From Deinococcus cellulosilyticus NBRC 106333 = KACC 11606 (GTDB taxonomy: Bacteria > Deinococcota > Deinococci > Deinococcales > Deinococcaceae), in contig NZ_BJXB01000024.1 in assembly GCF_007990775.1 (NCBI RefSeq), positions 1-64,000 on the forward strand: a stretch of 64,000 nt of DNA. Direction: 5' to 3'. The notes under the pieces were generated by a model that saw nothing but the letters and a program-made list of their open reading frames with translations, searched no databases and was not told the origin of the DNA. Positions 34,733 through 43,653 of this stretch are shown here, in pieces. The position numbers and the translations under genes are program-made. Every line of letters begins with the position of its first letter. Position 1 is the first letter of the stretch.

Positions 34733-35218
34733 ATGGTGAAACGCATGTTCAACACCCGAATTGATCTGGATCAGGACACCCGTGCTGCAATCATTGAACG
34801 CCTCAACCAGTCCCTTGCAGAGCTGAGCGACCTGTATTCTCAGGTGAAACAGGCCCACTGGAACATCAAAGGACCGGATTTTATTGCCCTGCACAAGTTT
34901 TTCGATGAGCTGGCCTCAGACCTGCTTCCCCTCATCGACGAGGTGGCAGAGCGCATCCCCACGCTTGGAGGTTATGCCCTCGGAACGGTGCGCATGGCCG
35001 CCTCACGCAGCAGCCTTGCAGAGTTCCCCACCCATGTCACAGATGCCCAGGGCATGGTAACGGCACTGGCAGAAGCCTATGCCCACACGGCCCGTTGCAT
35101 GCGGGAAAGCATTGATTTTGCAGAGGGTCAGGGAGACAAGGCCACAGCGGACCTGTTCACGGAAGTGACCCGTGAGCTTGACACCCGCCTGTGGTTCATT
35201 GAAGCCCATCTACAATAA
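34733..35218 (+). CDS. dps: Dps-type ferritin-like DNA-protection protein
   Basis: A 161-aa Dps protein that forms a 12-subunit shell, oxidises Fe2+ with peroxide and can bind DNA. The intersubunit ferroxidase ligands are visible in KQAHWNIKG (His) and in FFDELASDLLPLIDEVAERI (Asp and Glu), and the second conserved WF pair is near the C-terminus (RLWFIEAHL). No long Lys-rich N-terminal tail is present, so DNA binding is likely weaker than in Deinococcus Dps1. The gene has GGAGG 7-8 nt before ATG and its own promoter; its 3' end overlaps the convergent protease gene by 23 nt. Confidence 0.92.
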   Translation: MVKRMFNTRIDLDQDTRAAIIERLNQSLAELSDLYSQVKQAHWNIKGPDFIALHKFFDELASDLLPLIDEVAERIPTLGGYALGTVRMAASRSSLAEFPTHVTDAQGMVTALAEAYAHTARCMRESIDFAEGQGDKATADLFTEVTRELDTRLWFIEAHLQ

Positions 35219-36062
35219 GCGTTTCACCTGCTTTCAGCACCCTGGGCACTGTGAGGATTTCATGGTGCTCTTCTGCATTGTGATGCTGGGCCTGTACACC
35301 TGAGAAGGGGAGGGAATAGGGGTCTGCAGCATTGTAGTTGACCCTGTACCCCAGATCCTGGAGCGCCCCGATGGTCATTTTGCTGAGGGGCATGGGGTTG
35401 CTGGTGGAAAAGCCCGTCATCAGTTCACTCTTGAAGGTCTCCTCGTCCCAATGACCGCACTTGTTGCCTGCCCCGTACTGGTTTTCCACAGGAATCAGTC
35501 CCTGCTCTCCCAGCTGGTGGAATTGCTGGTTGGCATGGGTGCCTGTGTATGTGATTCTGCTGGAGTCCAGGCATCCGGTCTGGTTGTCATATTTGAGGTA
35601 CCTGTTCCAGATCGTCCCAATGCCCAGCACATGGCCCATCTCATGCAGGATCACATTTTTCAGGGTGCCATCAATTTCTCTGGCCTGCAAATCATAGAGA
35701 TCAAATTCAATCATGCCTGTGATGGGCAGGTGATTTCCTTCACGAACCAGCAGTGGACCAGAACGCGACATCACCTTTCCAGGTCCATCGATCTGGGTGG
35801 CTGAGGCAGTGATCACGATGTCATCTACGGGAGTGGCTCCACCCACATCTGGCAATCCCTGGGTGATCACTTGCTCCCACCTGCGGGCTGCCTGCACAAA
35901 GAGGGATTTTTGCTGGTTGTTCAGTGACGCATTTTCTGGAAAAACAAGAGCGATGCTGAATTTGTCACCGGGGTGAGGGGTGCCTTGCTGGCTGGGGCCC
36001 AGGGGGGTGCAGCCCATCATCAGAACACCTGCTGACAGAACAGAGAAGGGATACAATTTCAA
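35196..36062 (-). CDS. Leishmanolysin-like zinc metalloprotease lipoprotein
   Basis: A 288-aa exported protease. TTG 36062 is the start: AGGAGG is 5 nt upstream and the protein then begins with a signal peptide ending in a lipobox-like LMMGC, so it is likely lipidated. The zinc motif HEMGH is at residues 140-144 followed by VLGIGTIW; a typical leishmanolysin GHWDEETFKSELMTG segment supplies the third His and the Met turn. It is shorter than eukaryotic leishmanolysin, as bacterial members are. It probably degrades extracellular or envelope proteins. An upstream in-frame extension to 36170 has no signal peptide and is rejected. Confidence 0.85.
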   Translation of the reverse strand: MKLYPFSVLSAGVLMMGCTPLGPSQQGTPHPGDKFSIALVFPENASLNNQQKSLFVQAARRWEQVITQGLPDVGGATPVDDIVITASATQIDGPGKVMSRSGPLLVREGNHLPITGMIEFDLYDLQAREIDGTLKNVILHEMGHVLGIGTIWNRYLKYDNQTGCLDSSRITYTGTHANQQFHQLGEQGLIPVENQYGAGNKCGHWDEETFKSELMTGFSTSNPMPLSKMTIGALQDLGYRVNYNAADPYSLPFSGVQAQHHNAEEHHEILTVPRVLKAGETLIVDGLQ

Positions 36063-36650
36063 GCGGTCCTCCTGGTCAAAAATCAATGTCTGCCACCATT
36101 CATGTGAAAGTGGCCCAGTTACTTGGTTTCGAGGCAAATCATAACATAAAGGATTGATGAATTTCCACATGAAACGCTGATGTGTTTAAGTCAAATTTTC
36201 TCATTACAATAATGATCACAAATGTAACTGTTTTTGCAATTGTCCTCAAAATGAGAGAGGTGTGCTGAAATTTTGCTTTCCTGCAAGTGGGATTTGCTGG
36301 TCATGAATAAATTGAGGTGAGTTTCATGTGTTGTCTTAAGCATGAGAGCAGCATAACCTTATTATTGCTTACAGTTATACTGTAACTATTCTTACTATTT
36401 TGTGAAATATCAGGATGGGTTCAGTTATATTTCAAGCAGGCTTCAGTGTAAAAGACTTCCTGAAACGAACTTGAACACTACATTAAAACTGCTTAAACAC
36501 CATGATAATAAGAATTGTAAAGAAGTGCGAAAATTACTACATTGCAAAATTGGAACTTGGTGAATTCTAATGTTCGAGCAAGAAGCGTAAGGAATAAGCC
36601 TGATTCAAGGGTTCCTGCTTCACTCATGTCATGATTCCTTGGAGGACAAA
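36063..36650. other. AT-rich intergenic region before the DUF11 lipoprotein
   Basis: 588 nt with markedly lower G+C than the rest of the window and no gene longer than about 80 codons that looks coding. It contains the inverted repeat TTACAGT-TAT-ACTGTAA (36369-36385), many A/T runs, and the ribosome site GGAGG before ATG 36651. The AT-rich stretch may be a long regulatory region, or a remnant of a foreign insertion. Confidence 0.5.
36369..36385. promoter_or_regulatory. Operator-like inverted repeat
   Basis: TTACAGT and ACTGTAA form perfect 7-bp arms with a 3-nt spacer inside the AT-rich gap. It has the size and symmetry of a dimeric repressor site; the binding protein is unknown. Confidence 0.45.
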
Positions 36651-39275
36651 ATGTTAAAGACCCGTATTGGTATCTTAGCCCTGACTGGTATGCTGGCCCT
36701 CGCATCCTGTGGTTCCCAGACCAGCAATGTGACCCAGCCACCTGTGAATGCCACCACTGTCTCCGTGGCCTTTGCCAACCCCAACGGCTACACCATTGTG
36801 GTCAAAGACAGCAGTGGCAACACCGTCACCAACCTGGCTCAGGTGGCCCCTGGAACCTACACGGTCACTTTCAGCAAGCCTGGATTCAAAACCCAGACCC
36901 GCACCTACACCTTTGTCGAAGGCCAGAACTACAACCTGGAAGTCCCCACCCTCGAAGCCATGACCGGAGCGTTCTACATCAATGGTCAGGGCCAGATGGT
37001 GGAAATCACCCAGGCCGACCTCAACAATGCCGGCAGCCGTTTTGTATTCGCTGCATGGCTGCGTGACCTGCCCGGCGTGGGAGTTGACCCCAGCAAAGCC
37101 GCCACCTTCGGCGATATTGGCACTCCACGTTCTGCTGAACAGACCGAAACTGCACCCCTCAACACCCAGAACCTTGCAGCAGCATGGGTGGGTTACAGAG
37201 CCGCCGATGGCAAGGTCTACCCAGTGGTGGGTGCCTCCGTACGCTGGGACATCCTCGAACAGACCGGCAGTGTGCGCTTCAGTGCTGCAGATGATGGGGG
37301 CAACAGCGGTGGCGTGACTCCCCAGTACATCAGTGACAACGCCCTGTCTGCCGAGACCTTCACCAACCGGGCAGGCAACCCCAACAATGCCCGTTTCCCA
37401 TCCAGCATCCGGTACCCTCTGTACAACATCACCGGAATCAACACCCCTGATACCGACGGGTTCACCTGGACTGCACTGAACCACGACCCCAAATACACCA
37501 GTGCCACTGCCCGTTTCCGTGCCATCGCTTATGTCAATGGCACAGAAATCACCAAGTACTTCCTCAACAAAACCTTTGCTCCCAGTGCCAAGCTCACCAT
37601 CACCAAAGATCCTGCAGCGCAGGAAACCCTGGTCAACCAGCCCAAGACCTTCAGCATCACTGTCACCAACACCGGTCAGGGTACAGCCACCGGCATCAAA
37701 CTGAACGACAAGCTGATGAGTGGCGCAGGTGCTGCATACAGCATCACCGCTCCCTCAGGCACCACAGCCAACACCACCGATGGTTTCGATGCAACCTTCG
37801 ATCTGGCTCCTGGAGCCTCCCGTACCTTCACCTTCCCTGCACAGGCCAGTCAGACCGGGGTGTACTGTGACATGGCCACCATCACCGAATTCACCAATGG
37901 TGCCTTTGGCGTGGAGCGTCCCACCGATCTCAATGACAGTGCCTGCTTGACCGTCCGTGCCCCCAGACTCACCATCATCAAAGAGTTTGTGGATGCCCAG
38001 GGCAATGTGATCCCTGATCCCCAGACCGTGATGGCCAACACCGATGCCCGCCTGCGTGTCACCGTCAGCAACGGTGGGGACGCCACAGCAACCGGAGTGG
38101 TGGTCACCGACAGCCTGAACGGCGGAGCCAGTGCTGCCTACAGCGTCAGCCAGCTGCCCACCGGAACCACCGCCAACACCAGTGACGGTTTCGTTGCTCC
38201 TGCCTTCGATCTGGCTCCTGGCACCAACAAGACCTTCCTGTTCAACGTGCGTGCCTCTGAAGACGGCCGTTACTGTGACACCGCCAGCTTCACCAGCACC
38301 AACGCGGGCACCGGATCTGACGAGGCCTGCCTGGTGGTCGCCACACCCAAACTCAACATCGTCAAGACCAACAGCCCCTCTGACAACCTGTTCCCTGGCC
38401 GCAGCTACACCTCCACCATCACGGTCAGCAACACCGGGAATGCCACTGCCACCAACGTGGCCGTCAAGGACATCCTGGGTCAGCTGCAGGGCGGAACCAC
38501 CTTCGTCAACTTTGGCAGCGGCTCTTATGTTCTCAACCCCGGCAACACCACCGGCACCATTGGTCGCAGCGGCAACGACATCACCACCGTGCCTGCCACT
38601 GTCAACATTCCCGCTGGCGGCAGCCTGACCATGACCCTCACCAGCACCATCCCCGCTGGCGCACCTGCAGGACAGTACTGTGACGTGGCCTCCTTCACCA
38701 GTGGCAACGCTGGAAACGGCCAGACCACCGCATGCGTGACCGTCCGTCCGATCCTGGCCGAGCAGCTCCAGATGGTTGACACTGTGGACCCCATCATCTC
38801 CGGTGCCACCAACGGAACCATCTACGACGGCTCCTACCTGATCGAGCTGTCCTCCAACGAAACCGCCATCAACAACAAACTGAACTTCGCCTTCGGTGTG
38901 CTGAGCCCCTTCACCAACACTGGCGGTGTGTTCAACTTCAGCAACGTGGAACTGTACTACGATCCCACCCCCGTGCGTGATCCCCAGACCGGTACCGTCA
39001 CCTCTGATTACACCAGTGCAACTGCTGTCAAGCTGGTCAACGGAACCCAGTTCACCACCAACGCCAACACTGGCACCGGTCAGCTGACCGTCACCCTGAC
39101 CCCCGGCTTCGAGATGAAGAGCGGTTCTGCCCTCTACAGCCGCGTCACCGCACTGGCTCCCGCCACCGTGGCTCCAGACAACTACTACAGCACGGTGCTG
39201 TGGACCAACACCGGCAGCAAGTCCGGACAGCTGTACCAGCAGTACAAAGCAGAATCCACCACCGTCATCAAGTAA
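36651..39275 (+). CDS. Large lipoprotein with DUF11-type surface repeats
   Basis: An 874-aa exported protein. The N-terminus is a lipoprotein signal with lipobox LASC (Cys at residue ~20). A short PEGA-like beta domain follows (VVKDSSGNTVTNLAQVAPGT), then three repeats of the DUF11 / TIGR01451 type, each with a lead strand such as LTITKDPAAQ and a hallmark stretch VTNTGQGTATGIKLND, VSNGGDATATGVVVTD and VSNTGNATATNVAVKD. Such repeats form Ig-like surface stalks in Deinococcus cell envelopes. The remainder has no known domain. It is preceded by GGAGG, 5 nt before ATG 36651. Role probably structural or S-layer-associated. Confidence 0.82.
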   Translation: MLKTRIGILALTGMLALASCGSQTSNVTQPPVNATTVSVAFANPNGYTIVVKDSSGNTVTNLAQVAPGTYTVTFSKPGFKTQTRTYTFVEGQNYNLEVPTLEAMTGAFYINGQGQMVEITQADLNNAGSRFVFAAWLRDLPGVGVDPSKAATFGDIGTPRSAEQTETAPLNTQNLAAAWVGYRAADGKVYPVVGASVRWDILEQTGSVRFSAADDGGNSGGVTPQYISDNALSAETFTNRAGNPNNARFPSSIRYPLYNITGINTPDTDGFTWTALNHDPKYTSATARFRAIAYVNGTEITKYFLNKTFAPSAKLTITKDPAAQETLVNQPKTFSITVTNTGQGTATGIKLNDKLMSGAGAAYSITAPSGTTANTTDGFDATFDLAPGASRTFTFPAQASQTGVYCDMATITEFTNGAFGVERPTDLNDSACLTVRAPRLTIIKEFVDAQGNVIPDPQTVMANTDARLRVTVSNGGDATATGVVVTDSLNGGASAAYSVSQLPTGTTANTSDGFVAPAFDLAPGTNKTFLFNVRASEDGRYCDTASFTSTNAGTGSDEACLVVATPKLNIVKTNSPSDNLFPGRSYTSTITVSNTGNATATNVAVKDILGQLQGGTTFVNFGSGSYVLNPGNTTGTIGRSGNDITTVPATVNIPAGGSLTMTLTSTIPAGAPAGQYCDVASFTSGNAGNGQTTACVTVRPILAEQLQMVDTVDPIISGATNGTIYDGSYLIELSSNETAINNKLNFAFGVLSPFTNTGGVFNFSNVELYYDPTPVRDPQTGTVTSDYTSATAVKLVNGTQFTTNANTGTGQLTVTLTPGFEMKSGSALYSRVTALAPATVAPDNYYSTVLWTNTGSKSGQLYQQYKAESTTVIK

Positions 39276-39292
39276 AATCCTTCAGGCCCATC

Positions 39293-39319
39293 CCCCTCTG
39301 GACATCCAGAGGGGTTTTT
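39293..39319 (+). terminator. Terminator of the DUF11 lipoprotein gene
   Basis: A perfect 9-bp stem (CCCCTCTGG / CCAGAGGGG) with an ACAT loop followed by TTTTT, 18 nt after the stop. Confidence 0.92.
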
Positions 39320-39364
39320 GCTTTTCAAGAGGAGGATTTCATTTTCTGATGTGCTCTGAACCAG

Positions 39365-39370
39365 TAAAGT
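39365..39370 (+). promoter_or_regulatory. -10 box for leaderless corA-like gene
   Basis: TAAAGT lies exactly 6 nt before ATG 39377, with TTTCTG 16 nt upstream as a weak -35. Confidence 0.5.
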
Positions 39371-39376
39371 GATCCC

Positions 39377-40330
39377 ATGATTCGAGCGGTGTCCATGATC
39401 AGCAATGAACAGCCTGACTGGCAGAAAAATCCAGAAAGTGTCTGGGTGGATGTTTTGTCCCCCACCCCTGAAGAAATTGATGAATTGAAAAGGGTGTTTA
39501 CCCTGAACCCTCTCGCCCTGGAGGATGCCCTCACTGAAGGACAGTGGAGCCGTTTTGAGTACTACCGTGAACATGCATTTCTGGTGTACCGGACGCTCAA
39601 AACCAATGGCAAATGCAACGATGACACCGAGAGGGTGAGCCTGTTCTGGTATCCTGAAACAGACACCCTGGTCACCCTGCGCCTCAGGGAAGTGGGCTAC
39701 CTCAATGAAGTCTGGCAGACCTTTGAACCTGTCACGCACGGCATTGAGGAACGGGTCATCTACAACCTGCTCTCCAGAGGGGCAGACAATTTCTTCGACT
39801 TCACCGACGCCCTCAAAGAAGAAACCGACACCCTTGAGGAGTCGATGTTTCAGCACCAGAATTCCCAGAACCTGATCAAGCAGGTGTTCCACTACAAGCA
39901 CCTGATCATGACTGCCAGAAGGCTGGTCAGCAGTGCCCGTGAGAGTGTTGCTGCCTTCTCACGACACTCCAGCCTGATTGGGGAAGAAACCAACCGCAAC
40001 ACCACAGAAGAACTTGCGCTTTACCTGCGGGACATTGTGGATCTGCTGTCTCGCACCTACGAATCCCTCGATTCCTCCCGTGAAGTGCTGACCAGTGTCC
40101 TGGACGTGAACCTGACCGTTCAGAGCAACAAAATGAATGAGGTCATGAAGACCCTCACCACGGTGTCCACCATCTTCTTGCCCCTGACTTTCCTCGCAGG
40201 GGTGTGGGGGATGAATTTCGAGCACATGCCAGAACTCAAGTGGCCCCTGGGTTACGTGTTTGCCTGGCTGTCTTTTCTGGTGCTGGGTGTGGGCCTGGCC
40301 TGGTACTTCAGAAAAAGGGGCTGGTGGTGA
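39377..40330 (+). CDS. corA: CorA-family magnesium/divalent cation transporter
   Basis: A 317-aa CorA-type channel, a pentamer in the inner membrane that lets Mg2+ (or Co2+/Ni2+) in. The large N-terminal cytoplasmic domain is followed by two C-terminal helices with the pore signature GMN (VWGMNFEHMPE) after the helix IFLPLTFLAG, and the second helix LGYVFAWLSFLVLGVGLAWYF ends in positive residues, as usual. The acidic residues that sense Mg2+ are plausible but not provable by eye. Start ATG 39377 fits a leaderless promoter. Zn2+ export (ZntB type) is an alternative. Confidence 0.9.
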   Translation: MIRAVSMISNEQPDWQKNPESVWVDVLSPTPEEIDELKRVFTLNPLALEDALTEGQWSRFEYYREHAFLVYRTLKTNGKCNDDTERVSLFWYPETDTLVTLRLREVGYLNEVWQTFEPVTHGIEERVIYNLLSRGADNFFDFTDALKEETDTLEESMFQHQNSQNLIKQVFHYKHLIMTARRLVSSARESVAAFSRHSSLIGEETNRNTTEELALYLRDIVDLLSRTYESLDSSREVLTSVLDVNLTVQSNKMNEVMKTLTTVSTIFLPLTFLAGVWGMNFEHMPELKWPLGYVFAWLSFLVLGVGLAWYFRKRGWW

Positions 40331-40345
40331 GCCCGGCTCTGAACC

Positions 40346-41485
40346 TCAATCCTGACGCTGGAATTTCAACAGCAGGCCGTTCTTGTCATCTGTGAAGTAA
40401 AAGCCTCCATCTGGAGCAAAGGAGATGTCCACCGGAGCCCCCTGCTTCTGTCCGGGTTTGGTGTCCCAGTCCCACACCACATTCTGCAACTTGCCTGAGG
40501 GAATGCCTTTCCCATTGACCTGATACATCACAATGCGGTGCCCATTGGAACGGTAGCCATGCAGGCCCACCACCACAGTGTTCTGAAGCACAGGATAGGC
40601 ATTTTCGGGAGCATATGCGATCCCCAGAGGTGCACCATGCCCTGGAAGCAAAACAGCAGGCTTGATGCTGTTCTGGCACTTGAAACTGGGAAATTCAGGT
40701 GCATTCTGCTGGTTGTCGTAACAGTAAGGCCATCCGTAGAACCCTCCCTTTTGCACGACATTCAGTTCATCGTGGGGAAGGTCTTCATCTGGCACTTTCA
40801 GGAGGCTGCCCAGCGCATCCCGACTGTTCTCAGCCTGCAGCAGGGTTCCTGATGGGTGCAGGGCCAGACCCATCGAATTTCTCAGGCCTTTTGCCAGGGT
40901 GAGTGATCCGGTCACTTTCCCCCCACCCTTCCAGTCCAGGGTGAACTGTTTCAGCAGGGAGCGGGTGCTGGTTTCACTGCAGGAGGCTTTGCCCTTCTGG
41001 TTCTCGCAATTGTCGGTCGAAGACCCATAATTGACCACCAGATTCTTCTGCGCATCAAAAACAAAGGACTTCAGTGGATGACGACCAGAATCGGGCAGGG
41101 AAGAGACCACCACAGTTCTGGCTGCAGGATTTTTAAGATCAAACCGGATGATTCTGCTGTCCTCGCCAACATATATCCGACCATCTGGACCCTGACGGAT
41201 GCCGTGCGGGCGGTCCAGACCCTGCAGGTAACGTTTGATGGATTTCCCTGGAGTGACCTGTGCCACAGCTCCCAGATTGTTCCCCCAGCCTCCCATTTCC
41301 ACCACCAGGACCGTGCTGTCTTTCAGGGCAAGGACCCCTCTGGGAAACTTGAGGTTCTTCTGGACAATGGCAACACAATACCCTTCTGGTGTTTTCACAT
41401 TCAGGGCAACAAAATCTCCACAGGATGCAGCAGATGCTGATCCCATCAAACCGACGGTCATCAGCCAGACAGTGACTGCCCTCAT
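40346..41485 (-). CDS. PQQ-type sorbosone/glucose dehydrogenase family protein
   Basis: A 379-aa exported beta-propeller protein of the glucose/sorbosone dehydrogenase family. A signal peptide (residues 1-19, ending SASA) directs it outside the cytoplasm. Segments such as LQGLDRPHGIRQGPDGRIYVGE, and later the LRNSMGLALHPSG, GYRSNGHRIV and APVDISFAPDGGFYFTD blades, match the family, and several have the histidine and arginine residues that contact PQQ. Its start overlaps the aroQ stop by 4 nt. PQQ dependence is inferred from the family; no PQQ synthesis gene is in the window. An aldose substrate is likely. Confidence 0.85.
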   Translation of the reverse strand: MRAVTVWLMTVGLMGSASAASCGDFVALNVKTPEGYCVAIVQKNLKFPRGVLALKDSTVLVVEMGGWGNNLGAVAQVTPGKSIKRYLQGLDRPHGIRQGPDGRIYVGEDSRIIRFDLKNPAARTVVVSSLPDSGRHPLKSFVFDAQKNLVVNYGSSTDNCENQKGKASCSETSTRSLLKQFTLDWKGGGKVTGSLTLAKGLRNSMGLALHPSGTLLQAENSRDALGSLLKVPDEDLPHDELNVVQKGGFYGWPYCYDNQQNAPEFPSFKCQNSIKPAVLLPGHGAPLGIAYAPENAYPVLQNTVVVGLHGYRSNGHRIVMYQVNGKGIPSGKLQNVVWDWDTKPGQKQGAPVDISFAPDGGFYFTDDKNGLLLKFQRQD

Positions 41486-41916
41486 GCCCGGGTGATCTCC
41501 ATCAGGTAATCCATGGCCAGCCTGTAACCAAACACCCCCAGACCGCTGATCTTTCCCTTGCAGACTGCAGCTGTCACAGATTTGTGGCGGAATTCCTCGC
41601 GGGCATCCACATTGGAGATGTGCACCTCCACCACCGGGAGTTTCTGTCCAGCAATGGCATCCCGCAGAGCGTAAGAATAGTGGGTGAGGGCACCGGGATT
41701 GATGACAATGCCCGTGAAACCATGGCTTTCTGCCTCATGAATCCACTCCAGCAACTGGCCCTCATAATTGCTCTGGCGGCAGGTGACGTTGGTGCCCAGT
41801 TCCGCTCCCCAACTTTCACACATGCCTTCGAGGTCACTCAGGGTGGTGGCTCCATACACGGTGGGTTCACGGGTGCCCAGCAGGTTCAAATTCGGTCCGT
41901 TCAAAACGAGAATCAT
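41482..41916 (-). CDS. aroQ: 3-Dehydroquinate dehydratase, type II
   Basis: A 144-aa type II dehydroquinase that removes water from 3-dehydroquinate in the shikimate pathway. Hallmarks: VLNGPNLNLLGTREP with the catalytic Arg nearby, the active-site Tyr in VYGATTL, the NPGALTHYS stretch and the EVHISNVDAREEF motif with the catalytic His. Length is typical. It has GGAGG 6 nt before ATG and is separated from aroB by a strong terminator, so it starts its own transcription unit with the sugar dehydrogenase gene. Confidence 0.95.
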   Translation of the reverse strand: MILVLNGPNLNLLGTREPTVYGATTLSDLEGMCESWGAELGTNVTCRQSNYEGQLLEWIHEAESHGFTGIVINPGALTHYSYALRDAIAGQKLPVVEVHISNVDAREEFRHKSVTAAVCKGKISGLGVFGYRLAMDYLMEITRA

Positions 41917-41989
41917 GCTCTACCTCCAGAAGAAAACAGGGATCTTTCAGACAGTTTAACGTGCCTGCCTTAGAGAAGGGACAGTCTGC

Positions 41990-42020
41990 AAAAAGGGGTG
42001 GCCCCATGTGGCTCACCCCT
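41990..42020 (-). terminator. Terminator of aroC-aroK-aroB
   Basis: On the minus strand AGGGGTG pairs with CACCCCT around an inner GCC...GGC stem, followed by TTTTTG, 25 nt after the aroB stop. Confidence 0.85.
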
Positions 42021-42047
42021 GAACGTTCATTGGTGTACATTTGATGG

Positions 42048-43070
42048 TCAGACATCCTGCAGGAATTGCCTGAAGCTTTCTTGCTGCACTGTCAAAGGGA
42101 CACGGGCCAGATAAGGCTCACCATGGTCCTTGAGGAGGGTGAAGCGGATGCCTTCAGAATCGGCTTTCTTGTCCCGGGACATGAAGCCATGCAAGGTTTC
42201 AAAGTCACGGCTGGGCGGAGGAACAGGGTTCATCCAGCGCAGGAACTCCAGGGTTTTTGCAGTCAGGTCCTGCCCCCCCATGTTTCTGGAGAGGTGGGCC
42301 GCATAGTGCATCCCGTAAGCCACAGCCTCACCATGCGAAATCTGGTGTTTGGAGACGGCTTCAAGGGCATGGGCAAGGGTGTGCCCAAAGTTCAGGAAAG
42401 CCCGCTCGTGTTTCTCGGTGGGGTCAATGGAGACGATGTGGGCTTTGACCCCGATGCTCAGGGCCAGTTCACGGGCAAAAACCTCACTGCGCACATCTTC
42501 CAGCTCGTAGAACTTGCTGACAGTGGCGGTGGGGTCCAGCAGGTTGTGCTTGAACATCTCCGCCATGCCCTCTTTGAAGACCTGTGGGGACAGGCTTTCC
42601 AGGGTGGCCAGATCTGCATGCACGCTCTGGGGCTGCCAGAATGCTCCAACCAGGTTTTTGCCCTCAGGCAGGTTGATGCCCGTTTTTCCGCCCACACTGG
42701 CATCCACCATGCCGAGCAGGGTGGTGGGCAGATTGATGAACTTCACTCCACGCAGGTAACTGGCTGCAGCGTAACCTGCAAGGTCGCTGGTGGCTCCTCC
42801 CCCGAGAGCCACAATCACCGAATCCCGGGTGAAGTTGGCCGCAGCCAGCTTTGAAAGGACGTCTGCCAGAACGGTGAAGTTCTTGCAGGCCTCACCCGCA
42901 GGGAGGGGAATCAGCAGGCTGACTTTTTCCTTCAATCGGTCCAGCGTGGCCTGTGGGATGTTGCTGTCATAAATCAATGCGGTGTTGCGGGGAAACTCCA
43001 GGGTTTCCAGCAAATCAAAGCCCACAGAGACGGTGTAAGGATCACTGACCTGAACGTGAATCTTGTGCAT
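42048..43070 (-). CDS. aroB: 3-Dehydroquinate synthase
   Basis: A 340-aa NAD+- and metal-dependent enzyme that makes 3-dehydroquinate from DAHP, the second shikimate step. NAD-binding and metal motifs are visible: VALGGGATSDLAGYAAASYL, the LGMVDASVGGKTGINLPEGKN block, a Lys in EMFKHNLLD, and the zinc ligands in RAFLNFGHTLAHALEA and SHGEAVAYGM. ATG 43070 follows GGGAG 7 nt upstream; the frame could read further upstream but that part has no shikimate homology and lies inside aroK. It overlaps aroK by 29 nt. Confidence 0.94.
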   Translation of the reverse strand: MHKIHVQVSDPYTVSVGFDLLETLEFPRNTALIYDSNIPQATLDRLKEKVSLLIPLPAGEACKNFTVLADVLSKLAAANFTRDSVIVALGGGATSDLAGYAAASYLRGVKFINLPTTLLGMVDASVGGKTGINLPEGKNLVGAFWQPQSVHADLATLESLSPQVFKEGMAEMFKHNLLDPTATVSKFYELEDVRSEVFARELALSIGVKAHIVSIDPTEKHERAFLNFGHTLAHALEAVSKHQISHGEAVAYGMHYAAHLSRNMGGQDLTAKTLEFLRWMNPVPPPSRDFETLHGFMSRDKKADSEGIRFTLLKDHGEPYLARVPLTVQQESFRQFLQDV

Positions 43071-43617
43071 GACGGTACTCCCAGAGCTTTTCAACGATCT
43101 CCAGCACCACCTGCTCACTGGGCTGGTTGTCGGTGTGAATGTGAATGTCGCCTTCCGCATATGCAGGAGCACGCTCCGCCAGCAGGGACTTGATGCGGCC
43201 CACTGGATCATCCACCTTGAGAAGCGGACGGTCACTCTTGCGGGTCCGCTGGTAGATGGTTTCTGGACTGGCATGCAGCACCACCACAGGCCCACGTGCT
43301 TTCAGGACAGCCCGGTTTTCAGGGTTCACAAAGGCCCCTCCACCCAGCGAAACCACTGCAAGGTCCAGGTGTGTGGTGCGCTTCAGGACCTCCCGTTCAT
43401 AGGCCCGGAAGGTCTCCTCACCGTAATACTCGAAGATCTCGCTGATCTTCATGCTGCTGATGCGCTCGATCACTTTGTCGGTGTCCACAAAGTTCAAAAG
43501 CAGACGGCGGGACAGTTCCCATCCCACCCGACTCTTGCCGGTCCCCATGAATCCTGCCAGGGCCAGCCAGCGCACCGGACGTTCTATTTTGGCGTGACTG
43601 AACATCAATTCGTCCAT
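43042..43617 (-). CDS. aroK: Shikimate kinase
   Basis: A 191-aa P-loop kinase that phosphorylates shikimate at the 3-hydroxyl. Walker A is GFMGTGKSRVG (about residues 22-32); the shikimate-binding D in FVDTDKVIE and the R/G of LGGGAFVNPENR follow; the lid arginine is in RPLLKVDDP. ATG 43617 and ATG 43605 are both possible because the ribosome site is weak. It is the middle gene of aroC-aroK-aroB. Confidence 0.93.
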   Translation of the reverse strand: MDELMFSHAKIERPVRWLALAGFMGTGKSRVGWELSRRLLLNFVDTDKVIERISSMKISEIFEYYGEETFRAYEREVLKRTTHLDLAVVSLGGGAFVNPENRAVLKARGPVVVLHASPETIYQRTRKSDRPLLKVDDPVGRIKSLLAERAPAYAEGDIHIHTDNQPSEQVVLEIVEKLWEYRHAQDSRSGQ

Positions 43618-43653
43618 TCTGGTCAGGCTTTCTGCTGGAACCTGAGCCGCATT

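Noticed and set aside
36493..36741. A minus-strand 82-codon frame in the AT-rich gap
   Set aside because: It runs into the start of the DUF11 lipoprotein gene on the other strand, has no ribosome site and a low-complexity, unconvincing translation.
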